A DNA stretch of 64,000 nt from Paraburkholderia acidipaludis NBRC 101816 (GTDB lineage Bacteria > Pseudomonadota > Gammaproteobacteria > Burkholderiales > Burkholderiaceae): NCBI RefSeq assembly GCF_000684975.1, contig NZ_BAXZ01000022.1:66866-130865 (forward strand), written 5' to 3'. Position 1 is the first letter of the stretch; the number at the start of each line of letters is the position of its first letter. Positions 52,953-61,144 of the stretch are shown here, piece after piece. The position numbers were made by a program, and so were the translations under genes. The notes beneath the pieces were generated by a model. The model had not been told where the DNA came from. It saw only the letters and a program-made list of their open reading frames with translations, and ran no database searches.

Positions 52953-53669
52953 TCAGAACGTCAGCACGCTCAGGAACATGCGCTGAAGCCAGCCCACTGT
53001 CGTGGCGTCGTTGAGCAGGCCGTGGCCGACCTCCTCGATGCGGGCATTGGCGATCTTGCCCGATTCGACATAGTTGTTCGCTTCGACGTCGTTCGGGTTG
53101 ACGATGCCCGAAAGCCGCAGACGTTGATGCTCGCCGCTCATCGAAATCAGCTTTTCACCGGAAACCACGAGATTCCCCGTGGGCGTCTTGCTGATCACCG
53201 TTACGGCGAGCGTGCCGCTCATGTCGCTCGTCAGCGAACGCTTGCCCGTGCCGTCGAACGAGGTCGAGGCCGAGCCGATATTGAAGAGGCGCGCGAGACG
53301 CGCGGCCGCGGCCGTGGACTGATCGGCCGCCGTGGCCGTGATATCGCTCGAACGGTTGGCCGACGCGTTGTCGTTGTCGCTGCCGCTATAGGTTTCGGAA
53401 AGACGGATCGTGAGCACGTCGCCAATGCGCTGCGCGCGCGGCGTTTCGTACAGCGCGATGGCCGTGCCGGGCTGATAGATCGAGCCCGCGGTGTTCACGT
53501 TCAACGGCAGATCGGCAAGCGGCGGGGTCATCGGCGTGTTGACGATCGAGTCGGGAGTCGAGCAGCCGGCGCAGAATGCGGTGAGCGCCACCGCCATCCC
53601 GGTCGTATAAATTAAGGATGCCGATAGATTGGTACGCGCAAAAGGCGGATGGACGCGATGGGTCTTCAT
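52953..53669 (-). CDS. flgH: Orphan FlgH-like flagellar L-ring lipoprotein
   Basis: A 238-residue protein matching FlgH, the outer-membrane L-ring protein of the flagellar basal body. Lipobox FCAGC lies at about residue 31-35. Conserved segments are AGSIYQPGTAIALYETPRAQ, IGDVLTIRLSETYSG, and NLVVSGEKLISMSGEHQRLR with GIVNPNDVEANNYVESGKIA. No flgG, flgI or other flagellar gene is adjacent; flgH normally lies inside the flg operon. It may be a second copy used in a separate secretion or envelope structure. Start 53669 or ATG 53597 both keep the lipobox. Confidence 0.85.
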   Translation of the reverse strand: MKTHRVHPPFARTNLSASLIYTTGMAVALTAFCAGCSTPDSIVNTPMTPPLADLPLNVNTAGSIYQPGTAIALYETPRAQRIGDVLTIRLSETYSGSDNDNASANRSSDITATAADQSTAAAARLARLFNIGSASTSFDGTGKRSLTSDMSGTLAVTVISKTPTGNLVVSGEKLISMSGEHQRLRLSGIVNPNDVEANNYVESGKIANARIEEVGHGLLNDATTVGWLQRMFLSVLTF

Positions 53670-53709
53670 CGGTTGAATCGAATAGGGGTTCGTAGGGTGC
53701 GCGTGGGGC

Positions 53710-54426
53710 TCAGCCCTCGTCGAACTGGCTGATCCTCAAGGTCCGCACACCGGACGCCGGATGCGGGCTGATGGATTTCAACGTGTAGGTGAGCGTGGCG
53801 CGATCGCCGTCGGGCAGCAGGCAGAGGGTGATCGTGCTCGACGCGTTTTCCCATTCGAAGAGCGGCAGCGTGGTGTCGCCGCGCAGATGCGGTGCGCCGT
53901 AGCGCGACGCGAGCATGTTGCGCAGGTCGAGCGCGGTCGGGCGATCCACGACGAACGACATTTCATAGAGCCGCAGCGGCTCGCCCGGCGCATCGTGCGC
54001 GAAGCGCAGCACGTGATCGGCGGCGGGCGCGCCGGCCACGACGGCTTGCGAAGGCGCCCAGCCGTCCACGGTGCGATGGGCCCATCGGCAGGCGACCGTG
54101 GGACTCGCGCGGCTCTTCATCAGCATGCCGATGTCGCCGCCCAGCACGTCGGTCTCGCACACCAGGGTGCTTTCGTGCGGCGTCGCGCGCACCATGCTCG
54201 ACGCGCGCAACGCGTCGAGCGGGATGCCAAGCGGGATGCCGCGAAACGAGAACGGCATGTCGTCGCGCGGGCGCGTGTGGATGTGCACAACAGCGTGCAC
54301 AACGGCGTGAGCAACGGGTTTTGCGTTTGCGTCCGCGCCGGAATGGGCGCGCGAGTCCGCGCGTGCGGGCGGCGTGCCGAGGCACGCCGCGCAGAGGGCG
54401 ATGGCCAGCAACGATACCGGTTTCAT
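53710..54426 (-). CDS. Secreted protein of unknown function
   Basis: A 238-residue exported protein. Signal peptide MKPVSLLAIALCAACLG ... ARA, cleaved near residue 24. A short histidine-rich repeat VAHAVVHAVVHIHT follows, then a globular part starting PFSFRGIPLGIPLDALRAS with two cysteine pairs. The FRGIPLGxPLxxL motif is common in small periplasmic proteins of the family. No function recognised. It is 41 bp upstream of flgH on the same strand and might be co-transcribed. Confidence 0.7.
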   Translation of the reverse strand: MKPVSLLAIALCAACLGTPPARADSRAHSGADANAKPVAHAVVHAVVHIHTRPRDDMPFSFRGIPLGIPLDALRASSMVRATPHESTLVCETDVLGGDIGMLMKSRASPTVACRWAHRTVDGWAPSQAVVAGAPAADHVLRFAHDAPGEPLRLYEMSFVVDRPTALDLRNMLASRYGAPHLRGDTTLPLFEWENASSTITLCLLPDGDRATLTYTLKSISPHPASGVRTLRISQFDEG

Positions 54427-54440
54427 CGAAGGGACCCGGA

Positions 54441-54611
54441 TCAGTCGATCGCGTCGGCACACGTGTCGAACGGCACGGCAGCGGAATGACCGACCGCCGG
54501 CACGATCTTCAGCGTTGCCGAAGCGACCCGGCAAGGAAAGGCTGCCACCGCGCAACTGCTGAGCGGCAGCGCGAGGCAGGCGAGCGAGACGGCCGACGCG
54601 GCCCGTGTCAT
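54441..54611 (-). CDS. Very small lipoprotein (DUF6726-like)
   Basis: A 56-residue lipoprotein: signal MTRAASAVSLACLALPLSSC with lipobox LSSC, then CAVAAFPCRVASATLKIVPA and a second cysteine pair to the end. The spacing fits the short DUF6726-type lipoproteins that I recall from Burkholderia. An ATG 17 codons upstream (54662) is possible. It lies 15 bp upstream of the secreted protein gene on the same strand. Confidence 0.6.
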   Translation of the reverse strand: MTRAASAVSLACLALPLSSCAVAAFPCRVASATLKIVPAVGHSAAVPFDTCADAID

Positions 54612-54679
54612 GCGTACTGCGAAACGATGTTCTGGCGCGGCTTTGGATGGGGCGGCAGACATGGGCAGCGGCACAGCGT

Positions 54680-54865
54680 TCATGCGGTGGTGTTGATGTT
54701 GTGGCCGAGCGGGCCGGCGGGCGGCGTCGGCTGCACCGTTTCCGGCTGGCCCGACGAGGTATCGGCGTTCCCGGCGGTATTGCTGTTTTTCGTGGCGTGG
54801 CCGCCGGTGGTTGGGTTCAGCGTGTTGGGGAACGGGTTGCTGATGGGGCCGATAGAGCTGGTCAT
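54680..54865 (-). CDS. Small Asn/Thr/Pro-rich protein of unknown function
   Basis: A 61-residue protein starting MTSSIGPISNPFPNTLNP, rich in Asn, Thr, Gly and Pro, with AAGGA before the ATG. No hydrophobic segment. It is first in a same-strand run with the tiny lipoprotein, the secreted protein and flgH. No family recognised. Confidence 0.5.
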   Translation of the reverse strand: MTSSIGPISNPFPNTLNPTTGGHATKNSNTAGNADTSSGQPETVQPTPPAGPLGHNINTTA

Positions 54866-55292
54866 GGGGCGCGTCCTTGGCGAGAGTGAGACGAAAAAGA
54901 GGGCGCGCCGACTCGAGGCGCGCCCAGGCCAATGCGCCGAAGGGGAGGAGCTCGGCGCCGGGCATGCAAAGTTTCGCGGCGAGGCGGGGTTCGCGAAGCA
55001 GGAATCAGGAGGGGGCTTTGACGGGCGCCTTACGAGGTCTTGCGGGGGCGTACGGGGCGGTCGTTACAGGATAAGAAAGATTATCTTCTGGTAATCGAAA
55101 TCGACCGCTACGAGCGCGTAACGCGCATCGTAATTGCGCGGCCTGCGATAGCGGGATCCGAGCCGGAGCTCTACTCCTCAGAGCGTTGATTTACCGATCG
55201 ATTTTTACGCGGAATAAATAATTTTCATGGGCGATATAAAGCCGCTGATTTGTCTGCCGATAAAAGGCCGATAAGATCAGATTTCTATAAAC
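54866..55292. other. Divergent AT-rich intergenic region before the Sel1 operon
   Basis: About 427 bp. The part from 55185 is clearly AT-rich and is the probable promoter region of the three-gene Sel1 operon, but no convincing -35/-10 pair was found. GATAAgaaagATTATC near 55071 is a small inverted repeat. No gene seen. Confidence 0.5.
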
Positions 55293-56687
55293 ATGAAAAT
55301 CAAGGCTGGACTCTGCGGGGCGTTGTTGCTGCTTTCAACGGCAACGGCATATGGATTGGGTATGCAGGACGGGCAGCCGGAATCTCCTGCGCCGGCATCC
55401 GTGGGAGGCGCACCCACACGCGGTTTCACAATCCCGCCGGACGAGCGGATTCGCGCCAACGTTGCGAAAGCCGGGGTGGACCCGGATTCCGAAAATGGTC
55501 GCGTGCTGGTGCAGTGGTTGATTCGAATTGCAGCAGACCCGGCATATCGGGCAAAACTCCTCGCGCTGCCCCACGGGGGCAATCCCTTTCGGAATCTGCA
55601 ACTGTCGCCGGAAGACAGGCTGAATGTCTTGCGGCTGATGAGCGACCTGGCGAGCAGTTCGCCCAATGACTGCAGGGTAGTCGAAATGCAAGGAAAGTCC
55701 GGAGACTTCTTTGCTGCGGCGAAGACCCTCTCTACGCGGGGGCTCCAGGATTTTGTCGGCATGATGGACATCCTGGCGAAGCCCGGCAGCGTTCAATCGG
55801 GTACCGATGAGAACTACACCGTTGCCGAGTTGCTCGACGCCGACGCGCATTTCGACGCAATCGCTTTGCCTGGATCGTCCGCACTGAAGAGCGCGTCCAA
55901 CCCGTGCGAAATCATGCGCCTGATTTATGGCCAGCTCGCCGCGCTGCCGCAGCCTGTCCAGCAACGCGCGACATACGACCTCTTCAAGGCACTCGGCGGC
56001 GGCGAGATGGCGAGCGGCAGCGTGCTCGACGATCCTTCAGCCTACCTCGACGACGTGTTCGACGAGCGTCGCTTGCCTGAATCCATTCGCAGTCTCCTGC
56101 CGGCCGATGGTAGCCGCCCCTTGCCGTTTTCGCGCGTGATCGTGAACGGGGAATGGGTGAACAAGACGACACCGGGCGACTCGGGCCCATTTACCGATAC
56201 CCTTGTCAATCGGCGCAACAATGGCGCAGTTGCCGAACTCATTACCGCACCGGACAGTTCCGGGCAGGCCAGGTGGTCGGCCTTCATCTTGAGTTACGGC
56301 GGCGCTGATCTGCTTTCCCAGACTGTGGAAAGCCGCACCGATGTGACGATGCTTGCCACCCTGAAAGACGGTGCGGCAATCGCTGCAGCAAACCAGCCAC
56401 TTGTTGAAGGAAAACGGATCGATTTTCCGCTACCGCAGCCGATACGTGAAGGACAAACGTCGAGAAGCTGCGAGGTGGCCAAAACCATCCCCGCATCGAC
56501 GATCTTTGGCTCGTTGACGGGGGACGCCATCGAGACGCTCTGCACAGAGGTCCAGAAGAACGGTGTGAAGACGCATTCCCGCGGCGTATGGCTCGTGGAC
56601 TACGGCATCGGAATGCCGATGACGATCGAAGACGAAGACGGTCGAACCGACGTGGTCGTAAAGAACGTCACGATCGTGAAGCCATGA
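55293..56687 (+). CDS. Large secreted protein of unknown function, first gene of the Sel1 operon
   Basis: A 464-residue exported protein. Signal peptide MKIKAGLCGALLLLSTATAYG. The mature part is helical in the first half (LVQWLIRIAADPAYRAKLL; LNVLRLMSDLAS) and beta-rich in the second (FSRVIVNGEWVNKTTPGD; RGVWLVDYGIGMPMTIEDED). Cysteines pair up (four in the mature part). No family recognised. Its stop overlaps the start codon ATGA of the Sel1 gene if the longer start is used, showing tight coupling. Confidence 0.75.
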   Translation: MKIKAGLCGALLLLSTATAYGLGMQDGQPESPAPASVGGAPTRGFTIPPDERIRANVAKAGVDPDSENGRVLVQWLIRIAADPAYRAKLLALPHGGNPFRNLQLSPEDRLNVLRLMSDLASSSPNDCRVVEMQGKSGDFFAAAKTLSTRGLQDFVGMMDILAKPGSVQSGTDENYTVAELLDADAHFDAIALPGSSALKSASNPCEIMRLIYGQLAALPQPVQQRATYDLFKALGGGEMASGSVLDDPSAYLDDVFDERRLPESIRSLLPADGSRPLPFSRVIVNGEWVNKTTPGDSGPFTDTLVNRRNNGAVAELITAPDSSGQARWSAFILSYGGADLLSQTVESRTDVTMLATLKDGAAIAAANQPLVEGKRIDFPLPQPIREGQTSRSCEVAKTIPASTIFGSLTGDAIETLCTEVQKNGVKTHSRGVWLVDYGIGMPMTIEDEDGRTDVVVKNVTIVKP

Positions 56688-56764
56688 TTGCGATTCCTGA
56701 GCATCGGATCGGCGGGCATGCATCGCGCAACAACGCTTGCGCCGTGTATAAGGACTCGCGAGGC

Positions 56765-59686
56765 ATGACGAGGGCAGACAGACGCATCGACCCGCCTGGA
56801 CGCGCGGTGCTGCGTTCGATCGCGGTTGCCGTGCTGTTCGCCCTCTCGGCCGGCTCGCCCGTCGGCGCACTGGCGCTGCCGATCGCATCGCACACTGCCG
56901 ACGTCGCCATGCCGGCATTTCGTCAGGACGCCATGCGTAGCCTGCCGCTGCCATTCGTCGACGACACGACGCCGTGCACGCTCATGCAGAGCTACGGCGA
57001 ATGGAGCGTTTCGCCGTTCGACAAGCCCGCAACGCAACGCAGCCGATGCGCGAGAGAAGCGGAAAAGGGCAATCTCACCGCCGAGGCGATTTACGGCGAG
57101 ATGATGATAGGCGGCTATGGCGCGCGGCCGGATGCGGCTCGCGGGGCGGCAATCCTCAATTCGGCGGCGGAGGAGGGATCGCCGCTTGCGCAGCGGTGGC
57201 TCGGCAATCTCTATCACACCGGAGTCGTGTTGCCGCACGACGAAGCGGCGGCGCGGGCGTGGTTCGAAGCAGCGGCACACGATGGCGATGCCGTTTCAGC
57301 AGACCTCCTTGGCACGATGAGCGCGAACGGGGAGGGGCAACCGGTCGACTATGCCGCTGCCTACCGATACTTTGCTGAGGCAGCCGACGCGGGATCGGCA
57401 AACGGTGCGGCCAACGCGGCGAGACTCGTGCTGGCCGGGCACGGCGTGCCGCGCGATCCGGCTGTTGCGATCGCATGGCTGTCGCGCGGCGCAACGGGAG
57501 GCGATGTCGGCGCCCAGTTCTTGTTGGGTCTGATGCTCGCTCACGGCGAAGGCGTGCCGCGCGACGCGGAAAAGGGCGCGGCGTGGTTGCATACGGCGGC
57601 AGCCGGGGGCAGCGCGGACGCATGCGCAGCACTAGGCGATCTCTATCTGAGCGGTGTTGGCGTATCTCGGGATGACCATCGAGGCTTCCAGCTGATGTCG
57701 GCTGCGGCGCACGCCGGCTCCGTCTACGCCCAGAGCCGGCTCGGGTATCTGTATGAAAGCGGAACCGGCGTTGCACGCGACGATGTCAAGGCGCGCGTCT
57801 GGCTTCGGAAAGCCGCTATCGAGGGCAATGTCTGGGCGCGCTTCGCGCTCGCCGATCTTTACCGTAGCGGAAGAGGCGGCCCCGCCGATCCCGATGCCGC
57901 GTTGGGCTGGATGCGCGGTGCCGCGGAGGCCGGACTCGCCACCGCGCAAAACGACCTCGGCGTCATGCTTAGGGATGGCATTGGAACGAAGGCCGATCCT
58001 GCCGCCGCGAAGGTGTGGTTCGTCAAAGCCGATGCGCAAGGGCTGGGCGTGGCGTCGTTCAACCTCGCCAATTACGCGCTTCGCGGCGAGGGACAACCCG
58101 AGGATATTCACCAGGCCTTCCAGCTGGCGAGCCGGGGCGCGGAACGGGGCAACCCAAGCGCGGCGGTGCTCGCTGCATCCATGGCATGGAAGGGGCAAGG
58201 AACACCGGTTGACCGGCCGCAAGCGGTGCGCTGGTATCGCTACGCCGCGGATGGCGGCAACATCGAAGCGGCCCGCTGGCTGGGCAGCCAATATCTCTCC
58301 GGCAAGGCGGTCGCCCGCGACCAGGATGCCGGGCTGCACTATCTGAAAGTGGCGGCGGATGCCGGCGATCCCACTGCCGGCGTATGGCTGGGCGCCTACC
58401 TGATGCAACAAAACATGACCCTGTCCGGCAAGACGGGCATGCAGTGGCTGGAGGCGCTCGCGGATCGGCATGTCCCGGCTGCGTACCTGGCGATCGGCTA
58501 CGTGTATTGGCGTGGGCAGGCGGGGGTGCGCGATCCGAAGACTGCGCTGAGCTGGTTCACGCGCGGCGCCGAGGTCGGCGATCCCGCCTCGCAGGCAATG
58601 CTGTGCATCATGTACGCGTATGGCGATGGCACGCCGCGTCGTCCGGCCGACGCCTCGCACTGGTGCGGCGTTGCCGCGGGGAAGGGCAACCTCGGGGCGA
58701 TGCAGGCCCTCGCTTCACCCGACCTCAATCTGAGCACTGCGAACGATCGCGCCTACTGGCTGTGGAAGCTCGCAGACCGTGGGAATCCGAAATATCAATC
58801 GATGTTGGGCGACGCCTACGATTCGGGGCAAGGCGTTCCCGCCGACTTCGCCGCTGCGACGTACTGGTTCCGGCGCGCGGCCGAACACGGCGACGTGTCC
58901 GCCCAGGGTTCGCTCGCGTGGCACTTGCTGACCGGACTCGGAGGACGTACCGACGAATACGAGGCGTTTACCTGGGCGCTGCGTGCCGCGCCCAGGAGCG
59001 CCGATGCCATGGAGATGGTGGGTCTCGCCTATCTTGACGGGCGCGGCGTCGAGCGGGACCCCGCGGCAGGTCGTGCGTGGCTCGAAAAGTCGGTTGCCGC
59101 CGGATCGCAGTGGGCGGCGAGCGACCTCGCGTGGATGTACGAAACCGGGTCGGGCGTGCCGCGCGACGAGACCGTTGCACTGGACTGGCATCGGAAAGCT
59201 GCGGCGCGCGGGGCACAATCCTCGGAAATCGCGTTGGCGCTGCGGGCCGTGGCGGGGGGCGCCGAAGCGGAGCTTCCATCCAACGAGGCGCGCTGGCTGG
59301 TGCCGGCAGACACCGCCTCCACACTATGGCGCGGTTCGGGAGCGACTGCTGCTGATGCTGCCGAACACCAGTGGGAGGGATTGTCAGGCCTGAATGAGGC
59401 GCTGCTCGGCAATCCGTTGATGCAGTACGCCACCGGCATCCGGTTTCTGACCGGCGACGGCCTCCCTCGCGACAGGGCGCTCGGCGCGGCGTGGATCGCG
59501 CGGGCGCATGAAAGCTTCGCCAGGCTACCTGGGATGGACCAGTACACGGCGGCCACGCGCACTATCGAAGACCGGCTTGCACAGCGTTTGCTTGATGACG
59601 AGAAGCAGCGCGCAGCGGCTATTGCGGCGAACCTGATCGCCACGACCCCCAATCACAACCCGAAACCGCAAAACAATGAACTATAA
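56765..59686 (+). CDS. Secreted Sel1-repeat (TPR-like) protein
   Basis: A 973-residue exported protein. A signal sequence (LRSIAVAVLFALSAGSPVGALA) is followed by about 18 Sel1 repeats of roughly 36 residues, each with the pattern A-x-x-x-L-G-x-x-Y-x-x-G-x-G-V-x-x-D, for example ARAWFEAAAHDGDAV and LLGLMLAHGEGVPRD. Sel1 repeats build a solenoid for protein binding; in bacteria they often join envelope or secretion complexes. No enzymatic motif is seen. ATG 56765 is used; a longer start at 56684 overlaps the stop of the previous gene (ATGA) and would add 27 residues. Stop overlaps the next gene's start by 11 bp. Confidence 0.87.
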   Translation: MTRADRRIDPPGRAVLRSIAVAVLFALSAGSPVGALALPIASHTADVAMPAFRQDAMRSLPLPFVDDTTPCTLMQSYGEWSVSPFDKPATQRSRCAREAEKGNLTAEAIYGEMMIGGYGARPDAARGAAILNSAAEEGSPLAQRWLGNLYHTGVVLPHDEAAARAWFEAAAHDGDAVSADLLGTMSANGEGQPVDYAAAYRYFAEAADAGSANGAANAARLVLAGHGVPRDPAVAIAWLSRGATGGDVGAQFLLGLMLAHGEGVPRDAEKGAAWLHTAAAGGSADACAALGDLYLSGVGVSRDDHRGFQLMSAAAHAGSVYAQSRLGYLYESGTGVARDDVKARVWLRKAAIEGNVWARFALADLYRSGRGGPADPDAALGWMRGAAEAGLATAQNDLGVMLRDGIGTKADPAAAKVWFVKADAQGLGVASFNLANYALRGEGQPEDIHQAFQLASRGAERGNPSAAVLAASMAWKGQGTPVDRPQAVRWYRYAADGGNIEAARWLGSQYLSGKAVARDQDAGLHYLKVAADAGDPTAGVWLGAYLMQQNMTLSGKTGMQWLEALADRHVPAAYLAIGYVYWRGQAGVRDPKTALSWFTRGAEVGDPASQAMLCIMYAYGDGTPRRPADASHWCGVAAGKGNLGAMQALASPDLNLSTANDRAYWLWKLADRGNPKYQSMLGDAYDSGQGVPADFAAATYWFRRAAEHGDVSAQGSLAWHLLTGLGGRTDEYEAFTWALRAAPRSADAMEMVGLAYLDGRGVERDPAAGRAWLEKSVAAGSQWAASDLAWMYETGSGVPRDETVALDWHRKAAARGAQSSEIALALRAVAGGAEAELPSNEARWLVPADTASTLWRGSGATAADAAEHQWEGLSGLNEALLGNPLMQYATGIRFLTGDGLPRDRALGAAWIARAHESFARLPGMDQYTAATRTIEDRLAQRLLDDEKQRAAAIAANLIATTPNHNPKPQNNEL

Positions 59687-60470
59687 ATTCAAGGCCTTGA
59701 CCGTTCTCAGCTTGTCCGCCCTGCTCGGCGCTTGCGCAGCACCCCCGCGCTCGCAATATAGCGGCGACGAGATGAAGTCGATCAAGTCGATCGTCGTAGA
59801 AACCCCACCGGCCACCAAATACTATGCGATGAGCGAGGGATCAACGCCGCTCGTTGTTCTGCCCGGCATCGGCATTATTGCCGCGGCGGTGACTGGCGCC
59901 GTCAGCGGGGGTGTCAGTGCGCTGGCCAATCGAAAGAACCCGACATTCGACGACCTGGTCACTGAAAAACTCGGCAAGTCGGACCTGAACCGCAAGTTCG
60001 TCGATCAGATCGAAGCATCGTTGCGTGCGCAAGGGTATGAGATCACGGAGGTCGATGGAACCGCGCCGGATATGCCGAAAGCCGTTCTCCAGTTCGGTCG
60101 GGTTGGAAAGCTGGAGGGCTCCCCTTATCACGGCGCGGATGCGATCATGATCGTGTCCATTGCTACGGGATACTACGCCGCGGGCGTTTTCGAGCCCTAC
60201 GTAAGAAGTGCGTCCGTAAACGTCGCGATCTTCAAGGCGGATACGCTAAAGCCGGTCTTCAGGGATCGCCTCTCTCAATACGCCATGCACGACAGTGCCT
60301 ATAGCTACTTCCACTTCGGAGACCTGACTGCCGATCTTCCCCACGCCATCCAGGGGATCGACGAGGCCACAATGGGTTTCGTTCCGGAATTCAACGCCGA
60401 TATGCTGGCGAGCCGAGGCATGCCGTCGCCTACGGCACAAACGAAAGATCTCGGCACGGCGCTGCAGTAA
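59676..60470 (+). CDS. Lipoprotein, third gene of the Sel1 operon
   Basis: A 264-residue lipoprotein: signal MNYKFKALTVLSLSALLGAC with lipobox LGAC. A glycine-rich hydrophobic stretch (VVLPGIGIIAAAVTGAVSGG, about 59-78) may lie in a membrane, and the rest is a mixed fold with VDQIEASLRAQGYEITEVDG. This resembles other lipoproteins that sit beside export or solenoid proteins, but no family is certain. It overlaps the Sel1 gene by 11 bp, so the three genes are one unit. Confidence 0.78.
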   Translation: MNYKFKALTVLSLSALLGACAAPPRSQYSGDEMKSIKSIVVETPPATKYYAMSEGSTPLVVLPGIGIIAAAVTGAVSGGVSALANRKNPTFDDLVTEKLGKSDLNRKFVDQIEASLRAQGYEITEVDGTAPDMPKAVLQFGRVGKLEGSPYHGADAIMIVSIATGYYAAGVFEPYVRSASVNVAIFKADTLKPVFRDRLSQYAMHDSAYSYFHFGDLTADLPHAIQGIDEATMGFVPEFNADMLASRGMPSPTAQTKDLGTALQ

Positions 60471-60690
60471 GTTTCATGGGGCCAGGCTCGTTGCAGGCGT
60501 ACCGCACGAGAGCCTGGCCGCTTACGTGGAGCTTGCTGTTCTACGCCTTCAAAGCATCCTCGTCACCCGCCTACAACATCCCGATCTCCAGCGCCGGCTT
60601 TCGATAGTCCAGCCGGCGCTGACCTGCCAGCGTCCGCATCTGCACGCAACTTTCCTTTCGCGACAAAGCCTTATCGAGTGTGTCTGCGGC

Positions 60691-60725
60691 TTATCCACAC
60701 CCTTATGCACCAATAGTGTGGATAA
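60691..60725. promoter_or_regulatory. Inverted pair of perfect DnaA boxes
   Basis: TTATCCACA (60691-60699) and its reverse complement TGTGGATAA (60717-60725) are both exact consensus DnaA boxes, 17 bp apart. A near-match TTATGCACC (60703-60711) lies between them. No dnaA, parAB, rep or gidA gene is near, so a chromosomal or plasmid origin is unlikely; a DnaA-titrating or DnaA-regulated promoter, or a simple hairpin, is possible. The sites lie 44 bp before the next gene's start. Confidence 0.6.
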
Positions 60726-60768
60726 TTACAGCCTTACCGCACGACGTGAAATAGGGAAGCAACCCAAG

Positions 60769-61110
60769 ATGAAACCACGATTTGACGACCAATCGAGCGC
60801 TCGTCCCGAGCTGCTGTGCTTCCTGGTAGCCATAGCTGCAGCGTCGTACGCACTGTCGCAAGAGTGGCGCATCGACCATGTTGTTGACTGCTGCCGGGGA
60901 TGGCTCAGAAAGAACGACGTCGCCATGCACTGGCTGGACCGTGTTCGCATTGGCCAACTGGCGCTGAAAATCGCTCGCATGGATCTGCTGGACGCCGGTA
61001 TTGCCGTGCGGCTATCGAGCGTGAACGCGTTGTTTACCAGCGAACTCGAACTCAACGACGCAAGCACGATGGTGCAGCGCATGCGGGCACTCTGCCACGA
61101 AGTGTTGTGA
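60769..61110 (+). CDS. Protein of unknown function behind DnaA boxes
   Basis: A 113-residue protein starting MKPRFDDQSSARPELLCFLV. A short hydrophobic stretch (about 15-30) precedes a helical C-terminal part (QLALKIARMDLLDAGIAVR). The ATG at 60769 is the best start; reading further up has poor composition. The gene is on the same strand as the Sel1 operon, about 300 bp after it. No family recognised. Confidence 0.55.
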   Translation: MKPRFDDQSSARPELLCFLVAIAAASYALSQEWRIDHVVDCCRGWLRKNDVAMHWLDRVRIGQLALKIARMDLLDAGIAVRLSSVNALFTSELELNDASTMVQRMRALCHEVL

Positions 61111-61144
61111 AGCTACGAGGTGGTTGGCCTGCTGCCCCAGCCGC

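Noticed and set aside
60691..60725. Replication origin
   Set aside because: Only two or three DnaA boxes, no AT-rich unwinding element and no dnaA, rep or par gene nearby; kept only as DnaA boxes.
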